From Parafrankia discariae (GTDB lineage Bacteria; Actinomycetota; Actinomycetes; Frankiales; Frankiaceae): a DNA stretch of 49,841 bases. Where the stretch lies: contig NZ_KB891170.1 in assembly GCF_000373365.1 (NCBI RefSeq), positions 77,463 through 127,303 on the forward strand, read 5' to 3'. Shown here in pieces: positions 1-8,262 of this stretch; within the stretch, counting starts at the first letter, position 1; each line of letters starts with the position of its first letter. The notes under the pieces were generated by a model. That model ran no database searches. It worked only from the letters and a program-made list of their open reading frames with translations, and was not told where the DNA came from. The position numbers and the translations under genes were made by a program.

Positions 1-80
1 GCCGTCAGGCCGTCAGGCCGTCAGGCCGTCAGGCCGTCAGGCCGTCAGGCCGTCAGGCCGTCAGGCCGTCAGGCCGTCAG
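1..80. repeat. Ten-copy 8-bp tandem repeat (GCCGTCAG)
   Basis: Ten perfect head-to-tail copies of GCCGTCAG run from the left window edge to base 80, so the full array may be longer. The tenth copy contains the stop codon of the minus-strand acyl-CoA dehydrogenase. Every copy carries TGA on the minus strand, and because the period is 8 the array puts stops in all three minus-strand frames. Confidence 0.95.
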
Positions 81-1210
81 GCCAGGGAGTCGACGGTCAG
101 CGCGGCGACCCGCTCGAGATGGGCGGGCGGGTCACCGAACGCCCCGTACAGCCGGCGGGCCCGCTTGTAGAAGAAGTGCGCCTCGTGTTCCCAGGTGTAA
201 CCGATGCCGCCGTGGTACTGGATCATCGCCGCGGTCGCGTCGCGGGCCGCCTGGCTGGCCTTCGCCTTGGCGACGGCGACCGCGAGCTCCAGGTCGTCGA
301 GGCCGGCGTCGAGCGCGTGCGCGGCGTACATCACGGCGTGCTCGGCCATCGTGACCGCGACGTGCAGGTCCGCGAGCTGGTGCTTGAGCGCCTGGAACGA
401 GCCGACCGGCCGGCCGAACTGGATGCGCTCCCGGTCGTAGCGGACCGTCCTGGTCAGCGCCTCGCGGGCGACCCCGGCCTGGTCCGCCGCCGTGAGCAGC
501 GCGCCGCGCCGGACGAGGTCGGCGAGCGCCGCCACCGACGAACCGGGCAGCCGCCGGGCCCGTGCCCCGGCCAGTTCCAGGGCGGCGAGCCGGGTGGTCC
601 CGTCGGGACCGGCCAGCGGGCGGACGGTGACACCGGCCGCGGCGGGGTCGAGCAGGTACAGGCCCACACCGCCCCCGGCGGGATCCGCACCGGCGGGGCC
701 GGGCTCGGCCGCCGCGACGACGACGAGGTTGGCGACCCCGGGATACTCGACGGGCGACGCCGTCCCGGACAGCTCATCGCCGCGGGCGGTGACCGCGACG
801 CCGGAGGCGTCCCAGGCGCCGCCGGCTCCCCGCAGGGCCACCGTCGCCACGAGATCACCGTCGGCGAGGCGCGGCAACAGTTCGGCCCGCTGCGCGTCCG
901 ACCCGGCGAGCCGGACCGCCTCTCCCGCCAGCACCGTCGGCAGCCACGGCCCCGGGACGGCCCCCGCGCCGAGCTCGCGGGCGACCACCTGGGCGTCCAG
1001 CAGCCCGAGGCCGAGTCCGTCGAACTCCTCGGGGACGCACACCGCCAGCCAGCCCTGCTCCCCCACCGACTTCCACAGCTCCGGCGGGTGCCCGTCGCCG
1101 GCGGTGTCCTCGAACACCGCCCGCACCGCCGTGAGGTCGAAACGGTCGGAGAGGAAGGCCCGGACGGTCTCGCCCAGGGCCCGCTGCTCGTCAGTCAGCG
1201 CAAAGAACAC
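77..1210 (-). CDS. Acyl-CoA dehydrogenase family protein (probable beta-type subunit)
   Basis: Encodes 377 residues, the normal size for an acyl-CoA dehydrogenase, an FAD enzyme that introduces the alpha,beta double bond in acyl-CoA. The C-terminal half has the family's FAD-binding helical segments (FGRPVGSFQALKHQLADLHV, then YHGGIGYTWEHEAHFFYKRA). The position that carries the catalytic Glu in MCAD-type enzymes (YEG) reads LYGAF. The start is a GTG at 1210 preceded by a GGAAGGGACC stretch. It lies 102 bp downstream of a second acyl-CoA dehydrogenase on the same strand. Adjacent pairs of this size in actinobacteria often form alpha2beta2 enzymes acting on bulky acyl-CoAs such as sterol side chains; that role is inferred from arrangement only. 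The 3' end runs into the octamer array. Confidence 0.93.
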   Translation of the reverse strand: MFFALTDEQRALGETVRAFLSDRFDLTAVRAVFEDTAGDGHPPELWKSVGEQGWLAVCVPEEFDGLGLGLLDAQVVARELGAGAVPGPWLPTVLAGEAVRLAGSDAQRAELLPRLADGDLVATVALRGAGGAWDASGVAVTARGDELSGTASPVEYPGVANLVVVAAAEPGPAGADPAGGGVGLYLLDPAAAGVTVRPLAGPDGTTRLAALELAGARARRLPGSSVAALADLVRRGALLTAADQAGVAREALTRTVRYDRERIQFGRPVGSFQALKHQLADLHVAVTMAEHAVMYAAHALDAGLDDLELAVAVAKAKASQAARDATAAMIQYHGGIGYTWEHEAHFFYKRARRLYGAFGDPPAHLERVAALTVDSLA

Positions 1211-1312
1211 TTCGGTGGTCCCTTCCGGACTCGGCGCGGCTCAACACCGCTCGGCACCGCTCGCTCGGCACCGCTCGCACGGCGTCGCTCGCACGGCACG
1301 GCGTACCGCGGC

Positions 1313-2485
1313 TCAGCGCGGCAGGCCGAGCACCCGCTCGGCGACGATGTTGCGTTGCACCTGCGACGAACCGCCCCAGATGGTGACCGACCTGGACCAG
1401 AACCCCTCCGACTGCAGAGCGGAGAGGTCGAGGCCCGCGACGGGCGTGCTGACCGCGGCGTCGGCGCCCAGCAGGTCGTCGAAGGTCTCGAACAGGTCCT
1501 GGTAGGTCTCGGACCACTGCAACTTGGTCATCGACGACTCGGCGCCCAGGTCGGCGCCCCGCTCCACCTGGGTGAGCACGTGCATGGCGTGGTAGCGCAG
1601 GCACTCGAGCTCGGCCAGCCGGCGGCCGAGCTCCTGGCGCAGCACCGGGTCGGTGTCGCGCCCCAGCGCCCGGGCCGCCCGGACGATCTCGTCGTAGGTC
1701 TGCCGGAAGGCGGTGTACTGCGAGATGCCCGACGCGCCGCGCTCGAAGGAGAGCAACAGCATCGCCGTTGCCCAGCCGTTGCCCAGGCCGCCGAGGCACT
1801 CACGGGCGGGCACCCGGGCGTCGGTGAAGAACACCTCGCCGAACTCGGTCGCCCCGCTCATCTGCCGCAGCGGCCGCACCTCGACGCCGGCCTGGTGCAT
1901 GTCGAGCAGCAGCATCGACAGGCCGCGGTGGCGCTGGCTGCCCGGCTCGGTGCGGACCATGGTGAAGATCCGGTCGCCGTGGCTGGCGTTGGTCGTCCAG
2001 ACCTTCTGGCCGTTGACGACGATGTCGTCGCCGTCGGCCACGCCGGACGTCCGTAGCGCGGCCAGGTCGGAGCCCGCGTCCGGCTCGGAGAAACCCTGGC
2101 ACCAGATCACGTCGCAGCGCAGCAGCGGACGGATGACCTCGCGTTTCTGCTCGTCCGTGCCGACCGCCATGATCGTCGGCGCGAGGAAGGCGAGGCCGAG
2201 CGGGTTGACGGTGGCGGGCGCGCGGACGAGCGCCAGCTCCTCGTCGTAGATCGCCTTCATGCCGGGGGTGCCGCCGCGCCCGCCGTACTCGGTGGGCCAG
2301 TCGATGCCGGCGAAGCCCGCGTCGAACTTGCGGCGCTCCCACTCCCGGCGCAGCCCGAAGGCCTCGTCGTCGGGGACGCCAGCCCAGAAGCCCGGCTCCC
2401 GCCACGCCGCGGGAACGCTCTCGGCGAGCCAGCTCCGCAGGTCCGCGCGGAACGCCTCCTCCGCGGCGCTGAAGGTCAGGTCCAT
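1313..2485 (-). CDS. Acyl-CoA dehydrogenase family protein (probable alpha-type subunit)
   Basis: Encodes 390 residues from ATG 2485, chosen because GGAGTGG lies just upstream and the family's N-terminus begins at MDLTFSAAEEAFR; the open frame continues further upstream without family similarity. Recognisable segments are the substrate and FAD-binding region WCQGFSEPDAGSDLAALRT, the beta domain with GQKVWTTNASHGD, and a C-terminal TIWGGSSQVQRNIVAERVLG that stands where MCAD-type enzymes have YEGTSQIQRN, so the MCAD-type Glu is absent. The SFERG segment in the C-terminal helical domain is typical of FadE-like paralogues. It is the upstream member of a two-gene unit with the dehydrogenase at 77-1210. 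Family assignment is firm; substrate is unknown. Confidence 0.94.
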   Translation of the reverse strand: MDLTFSAAEEAFRADLRSWLAESVPAAWREPGFWAGVPDDEAFGLRREWERRKFDAGFAGIDWPTEYGGRGGTPGMKAIYDEELALVRAPATVNPLGLAFLAPTIMAVGTDEQKREVIRPLLRCDVIWCQGFSEPDAGSDLAALRTSGVADGDDIVVNGQKVWTTNASHGDRIFTMVRTEPGSQRHRGLSMLLLDMHQAGVEVRPLRQMSGATEFGEVFFTDARVPARECLGGLGNGWATAMLLLSFERGASGISQYTAFRQTYDEIVRAARALGRDTDPVLRQELGRRLAELECLRYHAMHVLTQVERGADLGAESSMTKLQWSETYQDLFETFDDLLGADAAVSTPVAGLDLSALQSEGFWSRSVTIWGGSSQVQRNIVAERVLGLPR

Positions 2486-2987
2486 CTGATCACCACTCCG
2501 GGCCAGGTCGTGGATCGGGCGGCCCCCTGGTCGGGCACCCCCGCCCGACGGTGTGCGACGGCAGCAGATCGATTCGCCCGACCAGCATGCCCCATCCGGG
2601 CCCCGGCAGGCGGCGCCGGGCTCAAACAGGGGCCCGGGATCAGCCGGCGCGACGACCGCCACTGCCCAGACCGGACCCGGCGGCGGCGGCGCTGGGCATC
2701 ATGGAGGCCATCCGCGCCCCCGTGCGCCCGATCGACACCCACCGTTCACCTCAGCGTGAGCGGCGCGCAGCAACTGCCGGCACGATGGAACGGAGCCGTC
2801 CGCACCGCGGGACGGCGACACCAGGGACAGCAACGCCAGGGACAGCAGCGCCGAGCACCTCGGCACCCGGGACAGGAACACCCAGGACCGCGACACCCGG
2901 GCCAGGAACACCCGGGACCGCCCGGCACAGCACAGCCCAGCGCAGGACGCCCAGGACAGGAAACGGTCGAAGGGGGATCCACACACC
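2486..2987. other. Divergent intergenic region with degenerate GGGACAG-type repeats
   Basis: About 500 bp between the divergent acyl-CoA dehydrogenase and glycerol-3-phosphate dehydrogenase genes, expected to hold both promoters. Between about 2808 and 2965 there is a string of degenerate direct repeats built on CCAGGGACAGCAACG / CCGGGACAGGAACAC with a spacing near 15 bp. The open frames crossing it are low-complexity and look non-coding. I could not place a convincing -35/-10 pair. Confidence 0.5.
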
Positions 2988-4769
2988 ATGACCGGTACCG
3001 CCCGCCTCGACCCGGCCAGCCGGGCAGCCGCGCTGCGGCGCATGCGCGCCGAGCCGGTGGACGTCGTCGTGATCGGCGGCGGCGTCACCGGCGCCGGGGT
3101 GGCGCTCGACGCGGCCAGCCGTGGCCTGTCGGTGGCCCTGCTCGAGGCCCGCGACCTCGCCGCCGGGACGTCCAGCCGGTCGAGCAAGCTGATCCACGGT
3201 GGCCTGCGCTATCTGGAGCAGCTCAACGGGGCCCTCGTCCGCGAGGCGCTGCGCGAGCGGTCGCTGCTGCTGGAGACGATCGCCCCGCACCTCGTCCGGG
3301 CGATCCCGTTCCTGCTCCCGCTGACCCATCACGGCTGGGAACGCGCCTACATCGGCAGCGGCGTGCTGCTCTACGACACCCTCGGGCAGGGCATCGGGCG
3401 CATCGCCCCCCGGCCGGGCGGGGACGGTAGCGCCCCCCGCAGCGGGGGTGTTCCGCTGCACCGGCACCTGACCCGCAAGGCGGCGCTGCGCGAGTTCCCG
3501 TCGCTGCGCGCCGACGCGCTCGTCGGCGCCATCCAGTACTGGGACGGGCAGGTCGACGACGCCCGGCACACCATGTTCGTCGCCCGCACGGCAGCCCGCT
3601 ACGGCGCGCTCGTCGCCACCAGCGCCCAGGTCACCGGGCTGGTGCGGGAGGGTGACCGGGTCGCCGGGGTGCGGGTGCGCGACCTGGAGAACGGGGTCGA
3701 CCTGGAGGTCCGCGCCGCGCAGACGATCAACGCGGCCGGGGTGTGGACGGACGACATCCAGGCGATGGTCGGCGGGCGCGGGCAGCTCTCGGTGCGCGCG
3801 TCGAAGGGTGTCCACATCGTGGTCCCCCGCGACCGCATCCACGGCTCGACCGGGCTGATCCTGCGCACCGAGAAAAGTGTCCTGTTCGTGATCCCGTGGG
3901 GCAGCCACTGGATCGTCGGGACGACCGACACCGAGTGGAACCTCGACCTCGCGCACCCGGCCGCCAGCAGCGCGGACATCTCCTACCTGCTCGACACCGT
4001 CAACCGGGTGCTGCGCACGCCGCTGACCACCGAGGACATCACCGGCGTCTACGCCGGCCTGCGGCCGCTGCTGGCCGGCGAGTCGGAGGACACCTCCCAG
4101 CTGTCCCGGGAGCACGCCGTGGTCAGCCCGGTCGCCGGGCTCACCATGGTCGCCGGCGGCAAGTACACGACCTACCGGGTGATGGCGGCGGACGCCGTCG
4201 ACGCGGCGACCGCCGGGATGAGCCGCTCGGTGCCGCCGTCGTGCACCGACCGCGTCCCGCTGCTCGGCGCGGACGGCTACCCGGCGCTGTGGAACGCCCG
4301 GGAGGGCCTGGCCCGCGCCTCCGGGCTGCACGTCGCCTGGGTGGAGCACCTGCTGCACCGGTACGGCACCCTCGTCGAGGAGCTGCTGGCGCTCGTCGCG
4401 GAGCGGGCCGAGCTCGGCCGCCCGCTGCTCGGCGCCCCGAAGTACCTGGCGGTCGAGGCCGTGTACGCGGCGTCCCACGAGGGCGCGCTGCACCTCGAGG
4501 ACGTCCTGACCCGGCGGACCCGTATCTCGATCGAGACGGCCGACCGCGGCCTGGAGGCGGCCCCCCAGGTCGCCGAACTGATCGCCCCCGTCCTCGGCTG
4601 GAGCTCCGCCACCGTCGGGCGCGAGATCGATCACTACCGGGCCCGGGTCACCGCCGAGCTCGAGTCACAGCGGCAGGCCGACGACCACACCGCCGACGCG
4701 GCCAGGCTGGGCGCTCCCGACGTCCGCCCGGTCGTGCCGGAGGGCCGCGGCGCCGCCGCCCCGGCCTGA
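2988..4769 (+). CDS. glpD: Glycerol-3-phosphate dehydrogenase (FAD-dependent)
   Basis: Encodes 593 residues, the usual length for actinobacterial GlpD. The enzyme oxidises sn-glycerol-3-phosphate to dihydroxyacetone phosphate and passes electrons to the quinone pool at the membrane. The N-terminus has the FAD dinucleotide motif GGGVTGAG (residues 30-37), followed by the family signatures AAGTSSRSSKLIHGGLRYLE and YWDGQVDDAR; further on come WIVGTTDTEW and VAGGKYTTYR. The C-terminal third is the helical cap domain. The start at ATG 2988 has GAAGGGGG upstream. A very small membrane-protein gene follows about 50 bp downstream on the same strand. The opposite-strand frame covering the whole gene is a composition artefact. 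Confidence 0.96.
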   Translation: MTGTARLDPASRAAALRRMRAEPVDVVVIGGGVTGAGVALDAASRGLSVALLEARDLAAGTSSRSSKLIHGGLRYLEQLNGALVREALRERSLLLETIAPHLVRAIPFLLPLTHHGWERAYIGSGVLLYDTLGQGIGRIAPRPGGDGSAPRSGGVPLHRHLTRKAALREFPSLRADALVGAIQYWDGQVDDARHTMFVARTAARYGALVATSAQVTGLVREGDRVAGVRVRDLENGVDLEVRAAQTINAAGVWTDDIQAMVGGRGQLSVRASKGVHIVVPRDRIHGSTGLILRTEKSVLFVIPWGSHWIVGTTDTEWNLDLAHPAASSADISYLLDTVNRVLRTPLTTEDITGVYAGLRPLLAGESEDTSQLSREHAVVSPVAGLTMVAGGKYTTYRVMAADAVDAATAGMSRSVPPSCTDRVPLLGADGYPALWNAREGLARASGLHVAWVEHLLHRYGTLVEELLALVAERAELGRPLLGAPKYLAVEAVYAASHEGALHLEDVLTRRTRISIETADRGLEAAPQVAELIAPVLGWSSATVGREIDHYRARVTAELESQRQADDHTADAARLGAPDVRPVVPEGRGAAAPA

Positions 4770-4821
4770 TCCGAACGTCCCGGGGAGGTTTTGTTGACCT
4801 CGGGTAAGGAACGAGACGACC

Positions 4822-4965
4822 ATGGAATTCATTCTCTGGCTGATCGCCGTCATCCTGGTGATCGCGGGCATCGTCTCCCTGGTCCGGGGCGCCATCCTGT
4901 ACGGGATCGCGCTCATCGTCATCGGCCTGCTCGTCGGCCCCGGCGGTGTCTCGATCTTCACCTGA
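4822..4965 (+). CDS. GPGG-motif small membrane protein
   Basis: A 47-residue protein with an ATG at 4822 and AAGGAACGAG upstream. It consists of two hydrophobic stretches (residues about 2-18 and 23-38) separated by a short basic VRG turn, and then the GPGG sequence followed by VSIFT. This matches the small actinobacterial membrane-protein family named for its GPGG motif; its function is not known. It follows glpD on the same strand by 52 bp and may be co-transcribed. It is short enough to be missed by length-filtered gene calling. Confidence 0.82.
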   Translation: MEFILWLIAVILVIAGIVSLVRGAILYGIALIVIGLLVGPGGVSIFT

Positions 4966-4979
4966 CGGCGCCGAGCCAA

Positions 4980-5013
4980 CCCGCCGCGGGCCCGGGTCCG
5001 GGCCCGCGGCGGG
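4980..5013. terminator. Bidirectional stem-loop between convergent genes
   Basis: A perfect 15-bp inverted repeat (arms 4980-4994 and 4999-5013, left arm CCCGCCGCGGGCCCG, four-base centre) sits between the stop of the GPGG gene at 4965 and the stop of the convergent reductase at 5026. There is no T-tract on either side, as is common for high-GC actinobacterial terminators. Confidence 0.75.
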
Positions 5014-5025
5014 CCCGCCTGCCGG

Positions 5026-6564
5026 TCACAGGCCGTAGGCCTCCAGCAGGCGCAACCAGACCTCACTGACCGTGGGGAAGGACGGCACCGCGTGCCACAG
5101 ATCTTCCAGCGGGACCGCCCCGACGATCGCGATGGCCGCGGCGTGCACCATCTCCTGCGTGTCGTGGCCGACGAACGTCGCCCCGACCAACACCCGGCGG
5201 GCGGTGTCCACCACGATCTGGGACGTCCCGACGGCCTCGGTGCCGCGCACCGACGACCCGGCCACCGACGCCGTCGGGACGGTGACGACGCGGACATCCA
5301 GACCGGCCGCCCGGGCCGCCGCCTCGGTTCGGCCGACGGCGCTCACCTGCGGATCGGTGAACGTGACCCGTGGGACGGCCCCCGGGTCGGCGCGGTCGGC
5401 GGCGGCCCGGCCCGCCGGGTCGAGGCGGCCGGTGATGGCGTCGGCCGCCACCCGCGCCTGGTACTTGCCCATGTGGGTGAGCAGCGCCCGGCCGTTGACG
5501 TCCCCGACGGCGTAGAGCCAGTCCCCGGCCACGCCGGTGGCCCGCATCCGGTCGTCGACCTCGACGAAGCCCCCCTCGGGCAGGCCGACCGCGGGCAGGC
5601 CGAGTTCGCCGGTGGCGGGCGTCCGCCCGACGGCGACCAGGATCTCGTCCGCGACGACGCGCTCGGGCCCGCCGACGCCGCTGCCACCGCTGCCACCGTC
5701 CAGGGTGACCACCACGGCCCCGCGCGGCGCGCCCGGCCCGGCGAGCTCACCCGATCCTGCCGGCGTGCCCGATCCTGCCGGCGTGCCCGCTGCCGGGGCC
5801 TCCCGGTGGACGGCCACGGCCCGTCGGCCGGTGTGGACCGTGATGCCCTCGGCCTCGAACGCCGCCCGCACCTCGTCGCCGGCGAACGGCTCCTCGTGCG
5901 CGAGCAGGCGGGGGCCGCCCTCGATGATGGTGACCTCCGCGCTGCCCAGGCGGCGGAACGCCTGCGCGAGCTCGGCGCCGACGGCGCCACCGCCGAGCAC
6001 GGCGAGGCGGGCGGGCACCGCGCGGGCACCGGTCGCGGACCGGTTGTCCCACGGATCGGCTCCGGCGAGCCCGGGGACCGGCGGGACGGTGGCCCGCGTA
6101 CCGGTCGCCAGGACGACCGCGCGGGCCGCGGTGAGGACCTCCTCCGCGCCGTCCGGCGCGCGCACCGCGACCCGACGTTCGCCGACCAGCCGGCCGGCCC
6201 CGCGCCGCACCACCACACCGCGCTCGCGCAGCCACGGGAGCTGGCCCGCGTCGGAGTACCCGCCGACCATCTCGTCGCGCCGGGCGAACGCCGCCGCGGC
6301 GTCGATCCCGCCGACGGCGGGCGCCGCCCCGGGGACGGCTCTGGCGGCCGCCAGGACCTCGCCGGGGCGCAGCAGCGTCTTGCTGGGGATGCAGCCCCAG
6401 TAGGAGCACTCCCCGCCGACCCGCTCGCGCTCGATCACCGTCACCGACAGGCCCGCCTCGGCGCACCGGCCGGCCACCACCTCGCCCGCCGGCCCGGCTC
6501 CGATCACGATCACGTCGGCCTCGCTGGCGCCCGTACCTCCGTCGGCGTCGTCGGACCTACTCAT
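5026..6564 (-). CDS. NAD(P)/FAD-dependent disulfide oxidoreductase (dihydrolipoamide dehydrogenase-like)
   Basis: Encodes 512 residues of the class I pyridine nucleotide-disulfide oxidoreductase family. The FAD motif IGAGPAG lies at residues 21-27, the redox-active disulfide is C53-x4-C58 ([13 protein letters not shown]), a second Rossmann motif [14 protein letters not shown] binds NAD(P)H, and the C-terminal catalytic His-Glu pair is in [11 protein letters not shown]. The substrate could be lipoamide, mycothiol disulfide or another dithiol; no E2/E3 partner genes are adjacent. ATG 6564 was chosen because GGAGAGG precedes it and the FAD motif follows about 20 residues later. The middle holds a small Gly/Pro/Ser insertion caused by an 18-bp tandem repeat near 5755-5790, probably a surface loop. 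Confidence 0.93.
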   Translation of the reverse strand: MSRSDDADGGTGASEADVIVIGAGPAGEVVAGRCAEAGLSVTVIERERVGGECSYWGCIPSKTLLRPGEVLAAARAVPGAAPAVGGIDAAAAFARRDEMVGGYSDAGQLPWLRERGVVVRRGAGRLVGERRVAVRAPDGAEEVLTAARAVVLATGTRATVPPVPGLAGADPWDNRSATGARAVPARLAVLGGGAVGAELAQAFRRLGSAEVTIIEGGPRLLAHEEPFAGDEVRAAFEAEGITVHTGRRAVAVHREAPAAGTPAGSGTPAGSGELAGPGAPRGAVVVTLDGGSGGSGVGGPERVVADEILVAVGRTPATGELGLPAVGLPEGGFVEVDDRMRATGVAGDWLYAVGDVNGRALLTHMGKYQARVAADAITGRLDPAGRAAADRADPGAVPRVTFTDPQVSAVGRTEAAARAAGLDVRVVTVPTASVAGSSVRGTEAVGTSQIVVDTARRVLVGATFVGHDTQEMVHAAAIAIVGAVPLEDLWHAVPSFPTVSEVWLRLLEAYGL

Positions 6565-6761
6565 GGGCACACCTCTCCGCGTCGGGACCAGCGTCGCGAG
6601 GCACCATCTCACCTGCCCCGTTCCGCCTGAACGCCACCGCACCGGGTGGACCGCCCACCGGGCGTGACCGAGGACGCGACGAGGTGTCCCGGTGCCGACG
6701 GCAGGATGGAGCTCGAGGACCTCACCTTCGACCGGTCCGTGCAGGACCATCGGGAGTTCAG

Positions 6762-7784
6762 ATGCAGCTCGGAATGATCGGACTCGGCCGGATGGGCGCG
6801 AACCTCGTCCGCCGGCTGATGCGCGACGGGCACGAATGTGTGGTCTACGACGTGAACCCCGAGACGGTGCGGTCACTGGCCGCCGAGGGCGCCGTGGGCG
6901 CCAACTCGCTGGCCGAGTTCGCGGCCGCGCTGAGCACCCCGCGGGCGGCCTGGGTCATGGTGCCGGCCGGTCTGACCGGCCAGACCGTCTTCGAGCTCGC
7001 GGAGCACTTCGAGGCCGGTGACATCATCATCGACGGCGGCAACTCCTACTACCGGGACGACGTCGACCGGGCCGCGAAGCTGGCCGAGCGCGGCCTGCAC
7101 TATCTGGACGTCGGCACCTCAGGCGGCGTGTTCGGACTGGAGCGCGGCTACTGCCTGATGATCGGCGGCGAGCCGGAGGTGGCCGCCCGCCTCGAGCCGC
7201 TGTTCGAGACGATCGCGCCCGGCGTCGACACCGCGCCGCGGACCCCGGGCCGGACGGGCGAGATCGCCCAGGCCGAGAAGGGCTACCTCTACTGTGGCCC
7301 GAACGGGGCGGGCCACTTCGTCAAGATGATCCACAACGGGATCGAGTACGGCATGATGGCGGCCTTCGCCGAGGGCATGGGCATCCTGGAGAAGGCCGGC
7401 ATCGGGCGCTCCGAGGCCGCCCTGCACGACGCCGAGACGGCACCGCTGGCCCATCCGGAGTACTACCAGTACGACTTCGACATCGCCTCCGTCGCCGAGG
7501 TGTGGCGGCGCGGCAGCGTGGTCAGCTCCTGGCTGCTGGACCTGACCGCCACCGCGCTCGCCGAGGACCCGAAGCTCACCGAGTTCGGCGGCCGGGTCTC
7601 CGACTCCGGCGAGGGCCGGTGGACGGTGCTGGCCGCGGTCGAGGAGGGCGTTCCGGCCCACGTGCTGACCGCTTCGCTCTTCGAGCGGTTCAGCTCGCGC
7701 GGCGAGTCGCTGTTCGCCGACAAGCTCCTGTCCGCGATGCGCAAGCAGTTCGGCGGCCACGCCGAGAAGAAGACGGAAGGCTAG
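6762..7784 (+). CDS. gnd: 6-phosphogluconate dehydrogenase, decarboxylating (short, YqeC/GndA-like type)
   Basis: Encodes 340 residues. Converts 6-phosphogluconate to ribulose-5-phosphate and CO2 with reduction of NAD(P)+ in the oxidative pentose phosphate pathway. The Rossmann motif GLGRMG is at residues 7-12, followed by the [10 protein letters not shown] segment, the substrate site [21 protein letters not shown] read across about residues 112-132, and [16 protein letters not shown] with the catalytic Lys. Its length (about 340 rather than 470) places it in the short, often NAD-preferring group. ATG 6762 has GGGAG upstream; the longer open frame adds residues with no family similarity. The gene is divergent from the reductase, with about 200 bp between starts. 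Confidence 0.93.
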   Translation: MQLGMIGLGRMGANLVRRLMRDGHECVVYDVNPETVRSLAAEGAVGANSLAEFAAALSTPRAAWVMVPAGLTGQTVFELAEHFEAGDIIIDGGNSYYRDDVDRAAKLAERGLHYLDVGTSGGVFGLERGYCLMIGGEPEVAARLEPLFETIAPGVDTAPRTPGRTGEIAQAEKGYLYCGPNGAGHFVKMIHNGIEYGMMAAFAEGMGILEKAGIGRSEAALHDAETAPLAHPEYYQYDFDIASVAEVWRRGSVVSSWLLDLTATALAEDPKLTEFGGRVSDSGEGRWTVLAAVEEGVPAHVLTASLFERFSSRGESLFADKLLSAMRKQFGGHAEKKTEG

Positions 7785-8262
7785 GAGAAACCGTGGCGGT
7801 CGAGCGCGTCAGTGTGTCCACGCTCCGCACTCGACCGCCACGGTTGCGCTGGGCCACCACGGTTGCGCCGGACCCCCGTGGTTGCGCTGGTGGGCGGTTG
7901 TGCTGGTGGGGCTGCCGGCCGGAGCCCAGGTCCGGGCGAGCCCGGCCGGTGACGAGCCTTGGGCCGGACAGCGGACACCTGGCCTGGCTTGGCCCGGCCT
8001 GCGGACACCTCGGGCCGGACAGCGGACATCGCGGCCCGCTTCTGGCGCTCAGCTACTAGCCGTTTGGTTTCTTTCTCGCCGTTTCGGGGGCTTTTTCAGC
8101 GAAATCTCGCCCGAAAGGACGAGCGGGATGCCAAAAGGCGAGCAGGCCGCCCCGGCCCGCGAGAATTTCGTCCGATATACGTCATTCTGATCGCTGGCGA
8201 CCGCCAGCACCCAGTGACGGCGGCCGGCGGCGGCCCGTGGCCCCCCGGCGACGCGGCCGGGA
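7785..8262. other. Intergenic region with terminator hairpin and several short direct repeats
   Basis: Convergent junction between gnd and the L,D-transpeptidase gene. After the stem-loop at 7790-7844 come three near-copies of CCACGGTTGCGCYGG (about 7837-7905), two copies of GGGCCGGACAGCGGACA (7961-7977 and 8012-8028) with a shorter GCGGACACCT between them, and then a lower-GC stretch at about 8055-8200. Short frames here have no recognisable protein similarity. Confidence 0.6.
7790..7844 (+). terminator. Stem-loop downstream of gnd
   Basis: Perfect 15-bp arms ACCGTGGCGGTCGAG (7790-7804) and its complement (7830-7844), separated by a 25-base loop, begin six bases after the gnd stop codon. 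No T-tract follows. The position fits a transcription terminator; the right arm also merges into the CCACGGTTGCG repeats, so it may instead be one unit of a palindromic repeat family. Confidence 0.65.
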
